NCBI GenBank assembly: GCA_028829895.1
Contig: CM054183.1
Span: 72,015,071-72,079,070 of the forward strand
Reading direction: 5' to 3'
Source: Sinotaia quadrata
Lineage: Eukaryota > Mollusca > Gastropoda > Architaenioglossa > Viviparidae
Length of the DNA stretch: 64,000 nt
A program made the position numbers and the translations under genes. Positions 47,705 to 58,499 of the stretch are shown here, piece by piece. The notes beneath the pieces are model-generated. The model did no database searches. It saw only the letters and a list, made by a program, of their open reading frames with translations, and had not been told where the DNA came from. Every line of letters starts with the position of its first letter. Position 1 is the first letter of the stretch.

Positions 47705-47910
47705 AGAAAGAACGTTGATTAATTCATTGCCAATTTGTTCCGGTTTACTTCCAGTGTTTTGTATTTATTAGTAGAAGTAGTTGATTAATTCATTGCCAAT
47801 TTGTTCCGGTTTACTTCCAGTGTTTTGTATTTATTAGCAGAAGTAGTTGATTAATTCATTGCCAATTTGTTCCGGTTTCCTTGCAGAGTTTTGTATTTAT
47901 TAGTAGAAGT
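47705..47910. repeat. 66 bp minisatellite, three copies
   Basis: Unit ttgattaattcattgccaat, then ttgttccggtttacttccag, then tgttttgtatttattagtag; over 95% alike. Confidence 0.9.
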
Positions 47911-48199
47911 AGTTTTGGACAAAATTACAACCATTCACTGAATAATAAACCTGCTTGATTTAAGATAATATTTCATAATAACATCAGTAATGAAATATCA
48001 ATAGTAATGTCACTGCACGGACAAACATAATAATTCACACAATATCTATAGTCATATTCACCTCTGGGACGACTATCTAATAACTCACTGATTAAATTGC
48101 TTGTGATAACTACTGATAACTAGTTTTATCACTCTTATGCCCAAAAGCCAATCTCTTGCTGTTCAAGTTGTCCTGTCCATGCCGATGTACTCGTTTCTA

Positions 48200-48395
48200 T
48201 TTTCAGACAATGACACATCATTCCTCACCAATAACAGTTACCGTGCTTGTTCAGGCAATGACACATCACTCCTCACCAATAACAGTTACCGTGCTTGTTC
48301 AGACAATGACACATCACTCCTCACCAATAACAGTTACTGTGCTTGTTCAGGCAATGACATCACTCCTCACCAATAACAGTTACTGTGCTTGTTCA
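48200..48395. repeat. 48 bp minisatellite, four copies
   Basis: Unit caatgacacatcactcctca followed by ccaataacagttaccgtgct and tgttcagg. The period is a multiple of three, so two overlapping open frames result; neither looks like a real protein. Confidence 0.92.
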
Positions 48396-48870
48396 GACAG
48401 CTACCTTGCAAGAATCTGTATGAATTGTGACTATTAACCATTGCACACATTATTCAAGCAAACACGTTTTCCATAGTTTTGCAAAGTGAAAGAGTTTCAT
48501 AATTTGTGCTTATAAAGTTTGAACCATGCTTTATAGCAAAATATCTCATTAATAGTATGTTTAAATTATCAAGTTTGCTTGTGTTGAGTTTGTGTGTTTG
48601 TGAAAAGTGTAATTCTTAAATTGGTTTGTTGGTTTTGGAAAAGGACACTTGGTGAATTTAGGATTGTCTGTAATTTACTTGAATGATTTCTTAAATTGGT
48701 ATACAAGTTTGATAATCAATGCAATATATACAAATAATAAAATTGTCCTGGTTGTTGGTTTGTGCGGGTTGGTTTATAAATAAAAATGTACTGGACAGAT
48801 TTTCAACGGACTTTTCTGTTCCATACCATTGTGCCACAGAACCATGATAATAATAATATAACACTATCCC
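48396..48870. other. intergenic, no gene recognised
   Basis: AT-rich. Its right end (ataataatataacactatccc) is the first unit of the array at 49060-49310. Confidence 0.35.
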
Positions 48871-49059
48871 CAGTGCCGCATTATTCATAAGGCTGACTAG
48901 GCTGAAGCCTAAGGGCCCGCCAAGAGCAGGGGCCCACCAAAAGTAATTATACGAAAGGTGAACGTGAAATTCGCGAAGGGGGGAAGGGCATTGGGGGATG
49001 TCGAGGGACCCAAAGAAGCCCGAAGCTTAGGGGCCCTGCCATGGGCTAATATGGCACTG
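48871..49059. mobile_element. 189 bp hAT-like MITE inserted in a tandem array
   Basis: Ends CAGTGCCGCATTAT and (reverse complement of right end) CAGTGCCATATTAG form inverted repeats, with further matching blocks around 'gcctaagggccc' and 'aggggccctgcc'. Flanking 8-mers ACTATCCC and ACTCTCCC differ at one position, a hAT-type 8 bp target duplication. No coding capacity. Confidence 0.8.
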
Positions 49060-49310
49060 ACTCTCCCAGAAGTGTCCTAGAATCTTGATAATAATATCAC
49101 ACATCCTAGAAGTGCCCTAGAATCATGATAATAATATCACACTATCCCAGAAGGGTCCTAGAAATCTGATAATAATATCACCCTATCCCAGAAAGGTCCT
49201 AGAATCATGATAATAATATCACACTATCCCAGAAGGGTCCTAGAAATTTGATAATAATATCACCCTATCCCAGAAGGGTCCTAGAATCATGATAATAATA
49301 TCACAGAAGA
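49060..49310. repeat. 43-44 bp minisatellite, six copies
   Basis: Unit tcccagaagggtcctagaat followed by catgataataatatcacact. One further unit lies left of the MITE (48843-48870), so the MITE split this array. Confidence 0.9.
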
Positions 49311-49379
49311 GAGCCCGCCAGAGGCCCCTAAAGCTACGAACATTTTCCATTAAAAGTAAAGCGCACGTGCGCATGCCTT

Positions 49380-49672
49380 GGCTAATAAGGCTGTAGTAAA
49401 TACTGTGTATTGTATTTCTGTCTGAGTATTAGATTTTAGGCTGTAGTAAATACTGTGTATTGTATTTCTGTCTGAGTATTAGATTTTATGCTATAGTAAA
49501 TACTGTGTATTGTATTTCTGTCTGAGTATTAGATTTTAGGCTGTAGTAAATACTGTGTATTGTATTTCTGTCTGAATATTAGATTTTAGGCTGTAGTAAA
49601 TACTGTGTATTGTATTTCTCAGTCTGAGTATTAGATTTTAGGCTATAGTAAATACAGTGTATTGTATTTCGG
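49380..49672. repeat. 52 bp minisatellite, about 5.5 copies
   Basis: Unit aggctgtagtaaatactgtg, then tattgtatttctgtctgagt, then attagatttt; nearly identical. Confidence 0.93.
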
Positions 49673-50529
49673 ATTTTTGGTGGGTTGCATTTCGCTATGT
49701 AGTTAGTCTTATTTTTGCAATGACGATTTATAAATTGCAAGGATAGATGTTGTAGACCACAGGCATGGACCTTTGTTTAACTGTATCTACCAGGACAAAT
49801 GTATCGATCAGGACAAATGTATCGATCAGGACAGCTGTATGTCACGAGCTCCAGTAGCAGTGACAAACTTTTCGTTTGCCCCACAGATAACAACACTCAC
49901 AATATTGTAGCACTTAGATCGACGTACATGTACTTTTGAACAGTAACAAAAATTTAAACTTAACAGGCTATATTCTGCTGACATTTATGTGAACAAAGTC
50001 AAACAAATATAATATAAAATAGTTTTATTTGAAGCAATATATTCTGAAAACTGATTTACGCAAGCGAAACCATGGGCAAATATATTTTTAGCTGAATAAT
50101 GTTCCAAAGAAAAAGCCCACAAGACACAATCATTAAGATCCAGCCCTGAAGCATTAAATATAGGATAAAAATACTTTTTTTCTCTATTGGATGTATTTTA
50201 TTCTATGTGAGTTATAAATATTTAAGTATTTGATCTCAGGGTCTCTTTTTTGTTAAACTTACAGACTTTTACGCAGTAATGTCTTTGATAGGGGAGGTCA
50301 TTCAGATGAATTAAAAATAAAATATAAAATAACAACATCTGTCGAGGTTTTTATTTAATTTATTAGAGAAAAGAACAAACATATGACTTGAAATCATGGT
50401 ATTATTATCAGAAAAAAGAACAAACATAGACTGATTTATATGCTTAGTATTAATTAATTTATCGGGAAAAAAGCAAACAAACATAGGGTGACTTGCATAC
50501 ATAGTATTATAAATAACTCTAGCCATACA
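49673..50529. other. intergenic, no gene recognised
   Basis: Short local duplication 'atcaggacaaatgtatcg' (49791-49830). 50330-50510 repeats 'gaaaaaagaacaaacata' phrases. Confidence 0.35.
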
Positions 50530-50830
50530 CATTTAACAGAAAACGTGTACCGAACGGCTTCTAACAGAAGAAGCCATTGGGCACCGCAAGTGGCAAAAGA
50601 CACCGATGTAGGGTGTACTCAATGACTGTCCACAGGCATACTCTTTTCTGACGTCACTTGGCCACAGGAGTTTCGCCAGGTGCATTACATGGTAACGTCA
50701 CGCCCTAAAACGTTGAATGCTGTTTGTTGCCGGTTTGTAAAATCCAAATGAATATAACAGTAAACCACGAATCTGTCGTTTATACTCTTTCTTTCAATGG
50801 GCAGATGACGGCAGGACGTGTCGACTGAAG
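50530..50830 (+). promoter_or_regulatory. promoter-like region of an unknown plus-strand gene
   Basis: GC rises compared with both sides. Contains a full CRE palindrome TGACGTCA (50650-50657), a half CRE in gtaacgtcacgcc (50693-50705) and an inverted CCAAT (gccattggg, 50572). It lies directly upstream of an ATG in good context at 50831. Inference from motifs only. Confidence 0.5.
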
Positions 50831-50950
50831 ATGGCTGTCCAGCTATGCCGGACTTTGTGTACAAACTTCAGCGTCATCACACTGCCGTCATTGCTCAGAG
50901 GCAATGAAAAGTATGTCACAACTAAATCACATCGCTCAGAGGCAATGAAA
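50831..50950 (+). CDS. candidate first coding exon, unknown gene, possible mitochondrial presequence
   Basis: ATG in context AAGATGG. Begins MAVQLCRTLCTNFSVITLPS then LLRGNEK, with no acidic residue in the first 24, two arginines and many hydrophobic/hydroxylated residues, as in mitochondrial targeting peptides. Two donors GTATGT exist: at 50911 (exon ends in phase 2) and at 50951 (phase 0), made by a 40 bp tandem duplication. With the second donor the peptide continues YVTTKSHRSEAMK. No database relative recognised. Confidence 0.45.
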
Positions 50951-50965
50951 GTATGTCACAACTCA
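50892..50965. repeat. 40 bp tandem duplication spanning exon end and donor
   Basis: gctcagaggcaatgaaaagt atgtcacaact at 50893 repeats at 50934 as gctcagaggcaatgaaagta tgtcacaact, one A shorter. It creates two intact GTATGT donors 40 bp apart. Confidence 0.85.
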
Positions 50966-51465
50966 GCTAAAGCACACTGAGCCAGAACTAATCAAATATA
51001 TATTTCCCCAGAACTAATCAAAATGAGTTCACACACAGACCTGTAAGGAAAGAACTTTAGTAATACTCAGCAATGCAAAGACCAACACATTAGTTATGCA
51101 GAAATTTTATAATTATGCACTACGTCAGTTATACAAGGACCCCCAAATTAACTATGATATGCAGAGATATTTATATATATGTTCTGCGACAGTTATACAA
51201 GGAAGAACACATTAACTATGATATGCAGAGATATTTTATATATATATGCTGACTACGCCAAAAATTTAAATGTATGAATCTGATAATAATTATGAACTGT
51301 GAATTTTCGCTCTCAAATGATGAGCCATCCATCCCCGAAACAATACTCATTTTACTCTCAAAATAAAGTGCTGTCTACGAGACAACATTTAATTGTTGGA
51401 CATGAAGTGTAAATACTTATAAACAATCTGGCATGTAGCAAATGTGCATTAAGTAAGAACTCTAA
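50966..51465. other. no gene; short local repeats
   Basis: 51090-51250 has two copies of 'gacagttatacaaggaa...attaactatgatatgcagagat' (about 65 bp). Confidence 0.45.
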
Positions 51466-51469
51466 TTTT

Positions 51470-51640
51470 CTTATATCACTGGGCACGAAAACTTAATTGT
51501 ATGCTATAGTTAGCCTATATCACTGGGCACGAAAACTTAATTGTATGCTATAGTTAGCCTATATCACTGGGCACGAAAACTTAATTGTATGCTATAGTTA
51601 GCCTATATCACTGGGCACGAAAATTTAATTGTATGTTAAA
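51470..51640. repeat. 44 bp minisatellite, four copies
   Basis: Unit tatatcactgggcacgaaaa followed by cttaattgtatgctatagtt; nearly perfect. Confidence 0.93.
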
Positions 51641-52084
51641 TACTGGAGTCAACTAAAGAGTGAAGTTTATTACAGAGAATGCTTACACACTTTTCATATG
51701 AACTGCCATCTACAAGTATTTGAAATTTGCCCTCAATAACGTCAAGCAATTAAAAGCCAATGATTTCATTGAAGTCTTTGCTCCCATTTCTTTCACCTTC
51801 AGACAACATTGACCTCAACACAGACTTTCTTATCTTATTCTTTGATTTCAGTCGAGTAAGCATTCTGAATCCCATCCTCTTTCTCTCTCTCTCCACTCAC
51901 ACGCGTTTATCTATTCTCTGACTCCCGTGGAGTAAGAATTTATATTTTATTTTTAACTGAGAAACAAGTTATCCAGCTGTGTTGTGTATGTTGTCATGAC
52001 TGAAATATTAAATAAATACGTAGGCCTTGCTAACCTCTTGAAACGAATATGCCTAATCATATAACAGCAAATCTTTCTGGAAAA
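51641..52084. other. no gene recognised
   Basis: A (CT)n tract is at 51879-51893. Nothing else supported. Confidence 0.3.
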
Positions 52085-52445
52085 TTCATCCACCACCCCT
52101 TCTAGTGAATATTCAGCTATCCTAAGAAAAAATACCATTACTCTCACTGAATATTCCGCTATCCTGAGAAAAAATACCATTACTCTCACTGAATATTCAG
52201 CTATTCTGAGAAAAAATACCATTACTCTCACTGAAGAGATGCACCTATTACTACTGAATAACTATCACTTATCATTATGAATAGATACAGCTATTATTAT
52301 TGAATAACTATCAAAAATAACTATCACTTATCATTATGAATAAATACAGCTATTGCAGCTGAATAGCTATCACTCTTCATTATGAATAAATACAGCTATT
52401 ATTGCTGAATAAATATCACTCAGTTAATCAATGCAGTAAATATTG
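52085..52445. repeat. two adjoining minisatellites (42 bp and about 45 bp)
   Basis: 52100-52235: three or four copies of actgaatattcagctatcct followed by gagaaaaaataccattactc. 52240-52440: looser copies of 'tatcacttatcattatgaataaatacagctatt'. Confidence 0.85.
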
Positions 52446-52479
52446 CTGAAAATATATCAGTAAAACTACCGAAAGACAG

Positions 52480-52770
52480 AGCTAATTTGCTGAAGACATA
52501 TTACTAGTACTACCGAAGGATAACTAATTTGCTGAAGACATATTACTAGTACTACCGAAGGATAACTAATTTGCCGAAGACATGTTACTAGTACTACCGA
52601 AGGATAACTAATTTGCCGAAGACATATTACTAGTACTACCGAAGGAAAACTAATTTGCCGAAGACATATTACTAGTACTACCGAAGGATAACTAATTTGC
52701 CGAAGACATATTACTAGTACTACCGAAGGATAACTAATTTGCCGAAGACATATTTCTAATACTATTAAAG
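52480..52770. repeat. 42 bp minisatellite, about seven copies
   Basis: Unit gaagacatattactagtact followed by accgaaggataactaatttg. Confidence 0.93.
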
Positions 52771-52789
52771 GACAGAAGAAATTTGCTGA

Positions 52790-53665
52790 AGAAATATCTT
52801 AATACTACTGAAGAAATATTAGAAGAGCTGCCGAAGAAATACGGGTAATCTTGCATAAATACGGTAGACTTGCAAAGAAATACGGATAATCTTGCAGAAA
52901 TACAGTAGACTTGCAAAGAAATACGGGTAATCTTGCAGAAATACGGTAGACTTGCAAAGAAATACAAGCACAACCAATCATGCTGAAGAAATTTGTTTTG
53001 TTTTTTTAAAGTTGACCTGCTAAAGTAATGCATGCACAAAACAATCTCTCGAAATACCAGTAGACCTATAAAGGAGTGTGGCCTGTCTCACTAAAGAAAT
53101 ACCTGCTAAAAGAATATTGCTAATGTCGGAAATACCCGTAGACTTGCTAATGGAATAAAGCCATCTCTCTAGAGAAATACCAGTAGACCTGCAAAGGAAA
53201 ATGGCTAGTCTCGCTAAGGAAATACCAGTAGCTCTGCAAAGGAAAATGGCTAGTCTCGCTAAAGAAATACCAGTAGCTCTGCAAAGGAAAATGGCTAGTC
53301 TCGCTAAAGAAATACCAGTAACCCTGTTAAAGGAAAATGGCTAGTCTCGTTAAAGAAATACCAGTAGGCCTACGAAAAAAATATAGCTGATCTCGGTTAA
53401 GAAATACAGTAGACCTGCTAAAAGAATTAACTAGTCTCGCTGAATAAATACCAGTCGACCTAAAAGAATATACCTAATCTCGCTAAAGAAATACCCATAG
53501 ACATGCTAAAGGAATTTTCCTAGTCTCAGGCTAGACTGGTCAAAAGGAATGTAGCTAATCTCGCTAAAGAAATACCAGTAGACTTGCGAAAAGAATATAG
53601 CTAGTCTCGCTAAAGAAATACCAGTAGTCCTGCTAGTGGAATGCTAGTAGATCTGCCTAGGAAAT
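52790..53665. repeat. degenerate 45-47 bp array, about 18 units
   Basis: Core aaataccagtagacctgcaa followed by aggaaaatggctagtctcgc; many variants. The left part has a shorter form (gaaatacggataatcttgca). Together with the two arrays before it this makes 1.5 kb of almost continuous repeats sharing 'gaagaaat'/'aaatac' words. Confidence 0.85.
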
Positions 53666-54035
53666 ACAAAAAGGTAAAAGTATGTGTACATTGAAATTAT
53701 TGAACGCTCAACGGCCTTTTCGCTATCTTGTATTTCACTCTGACTGAATTAAATCTTTCAATATTATAAACAAAAATAAATAAATACAAATTACTAAATA
53801 AAATGTGTTACCGCTTCAGTATTGAATTTGGAATAAACTACTACTTGTATTGTACCTAGCCACTTCAATTAAGACTAGTACTAGTGCCTAGCCAGTTATG
53901 ATCTTTTTTTAAACATTACTCAGCAAGGAACATTTCATAATAAAAAGAAAGATTGCAAGAAAGTAATGAACAGAAACTGTAGCACCGTCAGTTTATAATT
54001 GTCAACAGTTTTAAAGGTAATCCCAGTTATCACCT
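53666..54035. other. no gene recognised
   Basis: AT-rich single-copy sequence between arrays. Confidence 0.3.
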
Positions 54036-54039
54036 GCAA

Positions 54040-54440
54040 ACGACTCTATAATGTAATAGCAGATATATATTTTTGCAATATTTCTGTTACAACTCTGCAA
54101 TATAATAGCATATATATATTTGCAATATTTCTGTTACAACTCTGCAATGTAATAGCAGATATATTTTTGCAATATTTCTGTTACAACTCTGCAATGTAAT
54201 TTCAGATATATATATGTGCAATATTTCTGTTACAACTCTGCAATGTAATTTCAGATATATATATATGTGTGCAATATTTCTGTTACAACTCTGCAATGTA
54301 ATAGCAGATATATATATTTGCAATATTTCTATCACAACTCTGCAATGTAATAGCATATATATATATATTTGCAATATTTCTGTTACAACTCTGCAATTTA
54401 ATAGCAGATATATATTTTTGCAATATTTCTGTTACAACTC
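54040..54440. repeat. 48-52 bp minisatellite, eight copies
   Basis: Unit ttgcaatatttctgttacaa followed by ctctgcaatgtaatagcaga and a (TA)n run of variable length, which makes the unit length vary. Confidence 0.93.
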
Positions 54441-54609
54441 TACGATTTCACAAGCGTACTTAACTCAAACTATTAAGCGACTTCAACTAATTAGCATAAT
54501 AGCAATAATAGCATAAATCAATTCCCAATATATATATATATATACTGACTAACTTTACAAATATTGTAACATACTTTAATTTCTTCAAAGATTGGATTGA
54601 AAGACATTT

Positions 54610-54735
54610 ACTGAGTCAAAGTTCTAAATGACAAGAGTTGACTAGGTCAAAGTTCTAAATGACAAGAGTTGACTAGGTCAAAGTTCTAAATGACAAGAGT
54701 TGACTAGGTCAAAGTGCTGAACGACAGGACTTGAT
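54610..54735. repeat. 31 bp minisatellite, four copies
   Basis: Unit gacaagagttgactaggtca followed by aagttctaaat. It lies just beyond the stop codon of the minus-strand exon at 54796-55056, so in its 3' UTR or flank. Confidence 0.9.
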
Positions 54736-54795
54736 TAGGTGTATGAGGAGAAGTCCAGTTGAAACTGTCCAAGACGTAAAGTCTGCACCTTAAAA

Positions 54796-55056
54796 TTACT
54801 TTTGCAAATTGGAAGCGGCCACGTGAAGCACCTGAGCAGAAGTGATCTGGTGCGGGGGGGCGACCTCGAGGCTGTACTCAGACCACTTGGAAGTACCGGA
54901 CAACAGTTGCTGTAGGTTGGTGCCATCTTCAGGAGGGATGGGGCCGGAAATGTATTGCTCAGGAAATTGCTGATCTACTGATGCCTTTCTGTAGAAGCCT
55001 AAGTCTTGAAGCATTGAGACTAGTTGAGCGTATGTGAGTGTTGACACGTCAAATTT
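54796..55056 (-). CDS. terminal exon of an unrecognised minus-strand gene
   Basis: Acceptor CTCATACCAG at 55057, then 86 codons and TAA at 54798-54796. Reads KFDVSTLTYAQLVSMLQDLG, FYRKASVDQQFPEQYISG, PIPPEDGTNLQQLLSGTS, ending SAQVLHVAASNLQK. It is clearly GC-richer (cgaggtcgcccccccgcacc) than its surroundings and has balanced amino-acid use, so it looks like real coding sequence. I do not recognise the family. It starts in phase 0, which fits the exon at 58371-58463. Confidence 0.7.
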   Translation of the reverse strand, partial: KFDVSTLTYAQLVSMLQDLGFYRKASVDQQFPEQYISGPIPPEDGTNLQQLLSGTSKWSEYSLEVAPPHQITSAQVLHVAASNLQK

Positions 55057-55092
55057 CTGGTATGAGACGACAAATACTATTACACTATACAA

Positions 55093-55555
55093 AAATATAA
55101 TATTACACTACACAAATATTATATATTTTAGAAGACAAATAATGTTACACTATACAAACATATATTATATACTTTAAACTATATAATCATTATATATTTG
55201 AGAAGACCAATAATATTACAGTATATAAACATATAATACTACATTATGTAATCATATGAATTTTAGTATATAAACATATAAATGGGATCAAAGGATCTTA
55301 ATTTTAAACAATTTTTTTTTGGTAACTGGCCACCACACTGGCAAGAACAAAATTGTTATTGCGATACTGATATATCAGTTGTTGTTTTTTTTTAAATGAT
55401 GGAATATGGCATTTAAAATAAATCATAATGCAAGTTAGAAGACTAATCTCGTCATTCATCCATATCGTACAAGGAAGACAAAGGCTGGAAAGGTACAGTC
55501 GACCTCATGGAATGAAATATGTGTGTCGCTAGACATTGAGTGCGAATAAAATGAA
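55093..55555. other. intron of the minus-strand gene, AT-rich
   Basis: 55080-55280 has loose repeats of 'tatacaaacatataatattacactat'. No exon. Confidence 0.4.
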
Positions 55556-55559
55556 GGTA

Positions 55560-55816
55560 AAAGACTTGAAAGAAAATGAGGCTCATTGATGTATGTTGAA
55601 AGAAAACGAGGATCATTGATGTATGTTAAAAGAAAATGAGGCTCATTGATGTATGTTGAAAGAAAAATAGGATTATTGATGTATGTTGAAAGAAAACGAG
55701 GATCATTGATATATGTTGAAAGAAAACGAGGATCATTGATGTATGTTGAAAGAAAACGAGGATCATTGATGTATGTTGAAACAAAACGAGGGTCATTGAT
55801 GCATGAAAGAAAAGGA
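55560..55816. repeat. 30 bp minisatellite, eight copies
   Basis: Unit gatgtatgttgaaagaaaac followed by gaggatcatt. Ten codons per unit, so open frames arise on both strands by chance. Confidence 0.93.
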
Positions 55817-56100
55817 GTGCGGGTAAAATAGAGTTGAAAAATACATGAGATAAATCAAGGCATACTGGTTTGTGCTGAAAGTGCGGGTAAAATAGAGTTG
55901 AAAAATACATGAGATAAATCAAGGCATACTGGTTTGTGCTGAAAGTGCGGGTAAAATAGAGACAAAAAATATTTCAGCTAAACCAAAGCTTACTGATTTA
56001 TGTTGAAAACACCGAGTGCGGGTAAAATGGAAATAAAACGAGGCTTACTGATTTATATTGAAACACTGAGTGCGGATAAAATGGGGATTCAAATCTTGAG
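55817..56100. repeat. 64 bp minisatellite, two good and two diverged copies
   Basis: Unit gtgcgggtaaaatagagttg, aaaaatacatgagataaatc, aaggcatactggtttgtgct. Later copies drift. Confidence 0.85.
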
Positions 56101-56289
56101 ATAAAACGAAGTTTACTGATGCATATTGAAGTTAAAGAGGTGCACTACTTTCCTTAGTCAACTGTACATAGGCCTACTCGCCTTTTCTGATTTGTCTATG
56201 GCAATTTGAAATTTGTCAGTTCATTGATATTTTTGAGGACTTTATCGTAGCCCATCATTAGAGTGTGGTATCTTGAGCAAATAAGTTCT

Positions 56290-56420
56290 AAATAACCCAC
56301 GTAGTGCGATGTACTGACGACCCACGTAGTGTGATGTACTGACCCACGTAGTGTGATGTACTGACCCACGTAGTGTGATGTACTGACCTACGTAGTGTGA
56401 TGTACTGAACCACGTACTCC
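56290..56420. repeat. 22 bp minisatellite, five to six copies
   Basis: Unit gacccacgtagtgtgatgta plus ct. Confidence 0.9.
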
Positions 56421-56589
56421 TCAGCAGAGAATCTTTATAATCAACACACATTGTTTAACACTTATCCATTTTGAGAGGGCACAATCATCCACACATAGTG
56501 TGTGGTAGTTAGTTCTACAGAAGATGTCTTTAATCCATACACAGAGTTTGTACTCAGTCCGTCTAGGCAAGTGCAATATAATTCACACC

Positions 56590-57300
56590 ATGGTATACAT
56601 TCAGTGTTATTGTGAGATATAAATTAATTATATTCATGTAATGTCATTGTGCAATACAAATTAATTATACACATTATTTACTTTGTATGAAGTATATTAA
56701 TTATATACCTTCAGTGTCACTGTGTGATACAAATTAATTATATGCATTTAGTGTCATGTACTATACAAGTTAATTATATACATTTAGTGTCATGTACTAT
56801 ACAAGTTAATTATATGCATTTAGTGTCATGTACTATACAAGTTAATTATATACATTTAGTGTCATGTACTATATAAATTAATTATATACCTTCAGTGTCA
56901 TTGTGTGATACAAATTAATTATATATATTTAGTGTCATGTACTATACAAGTTAATTATATACATTTAGTGTCATTGTGCAATACAAATTAATTATATACA
57001 GTCAGTGTCATTTATGATACAAATTAATTATATACATTTAGTGTCATTGTGTAATACAAATTAATTATATACAGTTAGTGTCATTTATGATACAAATTAA
57101 ATATATGTATTAAATGTCATAAATGATATGATTAAATTATTATTTATGCATATTGACTATCATGTTTGATACAAATTAATTATATACATTCATTGTAATA
57201 TATGCTACAAATTAGTTATATACATTCATATACTATAGAAATTAATTATATATATTGAATGCCATATATGGCATTAATTAATTATATACATTCAATGCCA
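56590..57300. repeat. 36-40 bp AT-rich array, about 18 copies
   Basis: Core ttaattatatacatttagtg followed by tcatgtactatacaag; variants with tcattgtgtgatacaaa. Copies are most alike in the middle and decay outward. Confidence 0.9.
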
Positions 57301-57399
57301 TACCCACAATAAACTAATACTGTAACAGTATAAACACTTCAGTTACTATAATTTTATTTTCGTTCTCTCTTAGGTAAATTATATATGAGAACACTTTTC

Positions 57400-57820
57400 T
57401 CTTTTTGTCCTCATGGAAAAGTATGTGTAAGGATCATAATTATAATTTTCATTTTGCAATGGAGAACTGCATTTTTGTCCTCATGGAAAAGTATGTGTAA
57501 GGACCATAATTATAATTTTCATTTTGCATCAGGAGAACTGCATTTTTGTCCTCATGGAAAAGTATGTAAGGACCATAATTATAATTTTCATTTTGCATCA
57601 GGAGAACTGCATTTTTGTCCTCATGGAAAAGTATGTAAGGACCATAATTATAATTTTCATTTTGCATCAGGAGAACTGCATTTTTGTCCTCATGGAAAAG
57701 TATGTAAGGACCATAATTATAATTTTCATTTTGCATCAGGAGAACTGCATTTTTGTCCTCATGGAAAAGTATGTTAGGACCATAATTATAATTTTCATTT
57801 TGCATCAGGAGAGCTGCATT
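57400..57820. repeat. 69 bp minisatellite, six copies
   Basis: Unit catttttgtcctcatggaaa, agtatgtaaggaccataatt, ataattttcattttgcatca, ggagaactg. The 23-codon period leaves three frames open (two on plus, one on minus of up to 172 codons). These are repeat artefacts with no independent sign of translation. Confidence 0.95.
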
Positions 57821-57914
57821 TGAAAACCACAATACATTCTTCGACAAAGATATAGGCATATTGTGTGCACTTATTTTACATTTTATTTTTTTTCTCTCTC
57901 TCACACACATACAG

Positions 57915-57975
57915 TTACCCACATGCATGTCCGCATGCACAGAAGCACAAATTATGTCTACGAGCATAAATTTAG
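57915..57975 (+). CDS. candidate exon, unknown plus-strand gene
   Basis: Very strong acceptor (tttttttctctctctcacac acatacag) and donor TTTAG|GTAAGA. In phase 0 it reads LPTCMSACTEAQIMSTSINL and leaves one base, which fits the exon at 62116. It would follow the first exon if the second donor there is used. Short, with a second open frame, so support is mostly from splice sites. Confidence 0.35.
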
Positions 57976-58370
57976 GTAAGAATGCTAAAAGAAAAAGTAC
58001 AATTGTATTTTTTTCTCTCTAGTTTTCTAATAAATGTATTAATTAAAAGTGCAATCTTATTTTCACCTCCCAGTTTGATTTCAAATAAATATACTTAAAA
58101 AGATATAATTCAGATTGTTTTCTTCTCATTCTTGGTAAATTTATTTCCACACAATGCAGTACCATTATTATCACTTGTTAAATGTTATAATTCCAATTTT
58201 TCTTGTTTTGTGATAAATCTGTTTAATACAAAATGCAATTTTTATTTTTAATCATCTTAGTTCAGTTACCGGTATTCTTTTAATGTTTTCTGGTAAATCT
58301 GTTACCAGATATATAAAATAAAATACATAACATATGATCAGCCTACATGAATTTCCGTAAGTGAACTTAC
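57976..58370. other. no gene recognised
   Basis: AT-rich with loose repeats of 'ttttc...tggtaaat' type. Confidence 0.3.
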
Positions 58371-58463
58371 AAAAAATACGATTCCATTTTCGTCTTCCAG
58401 TATGATTTCAGGTTTTCTGACATCTTCCTTGGGTGTTAGAATTTCGATCATCCAGAAACCAGG
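58371..58463 (-). CDS. internal exon of the same unrecognised minus-strand gene
   Basis: Donor GTAAGT at 58370; acceptor at GTAGTGAG (58464), or four bases earlier at ATCGTAG (58468). Reads PGFWMIEILTPKEDVRKPEI then ILEDENGIVFF. The exon ends in phase 0, so it joins KFDVSTL... of the terminal exon directly across a 3.3 kb intron full of repeats. The acceptor's pyrimidine tract is weak. Family not recognised. Confidence 0.6.
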
Positions 58464-58499
58464 CTCACTACGATTGTGTCAAGAAATGCTTTCTTAAGA

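Noticed and set aside
48137..48437. Two overlapping frames of 79 and 93 codons
   Set aside because: 48 bp minisatellite; both are repeat readings.
54087..54516. Frames of about 100 codons with repeated CNISVTTLQ or LHCRVV
   Set aside because: Minisatellite with TA runs; no coding signs.
57385..57967. Long open frames (up to 172 codons) over the 69 bp array
   Set aside because: The period is a multiple of three and the unit lacks stops in three frames, so openness is automatic; no start context, splice sites or family similarity.
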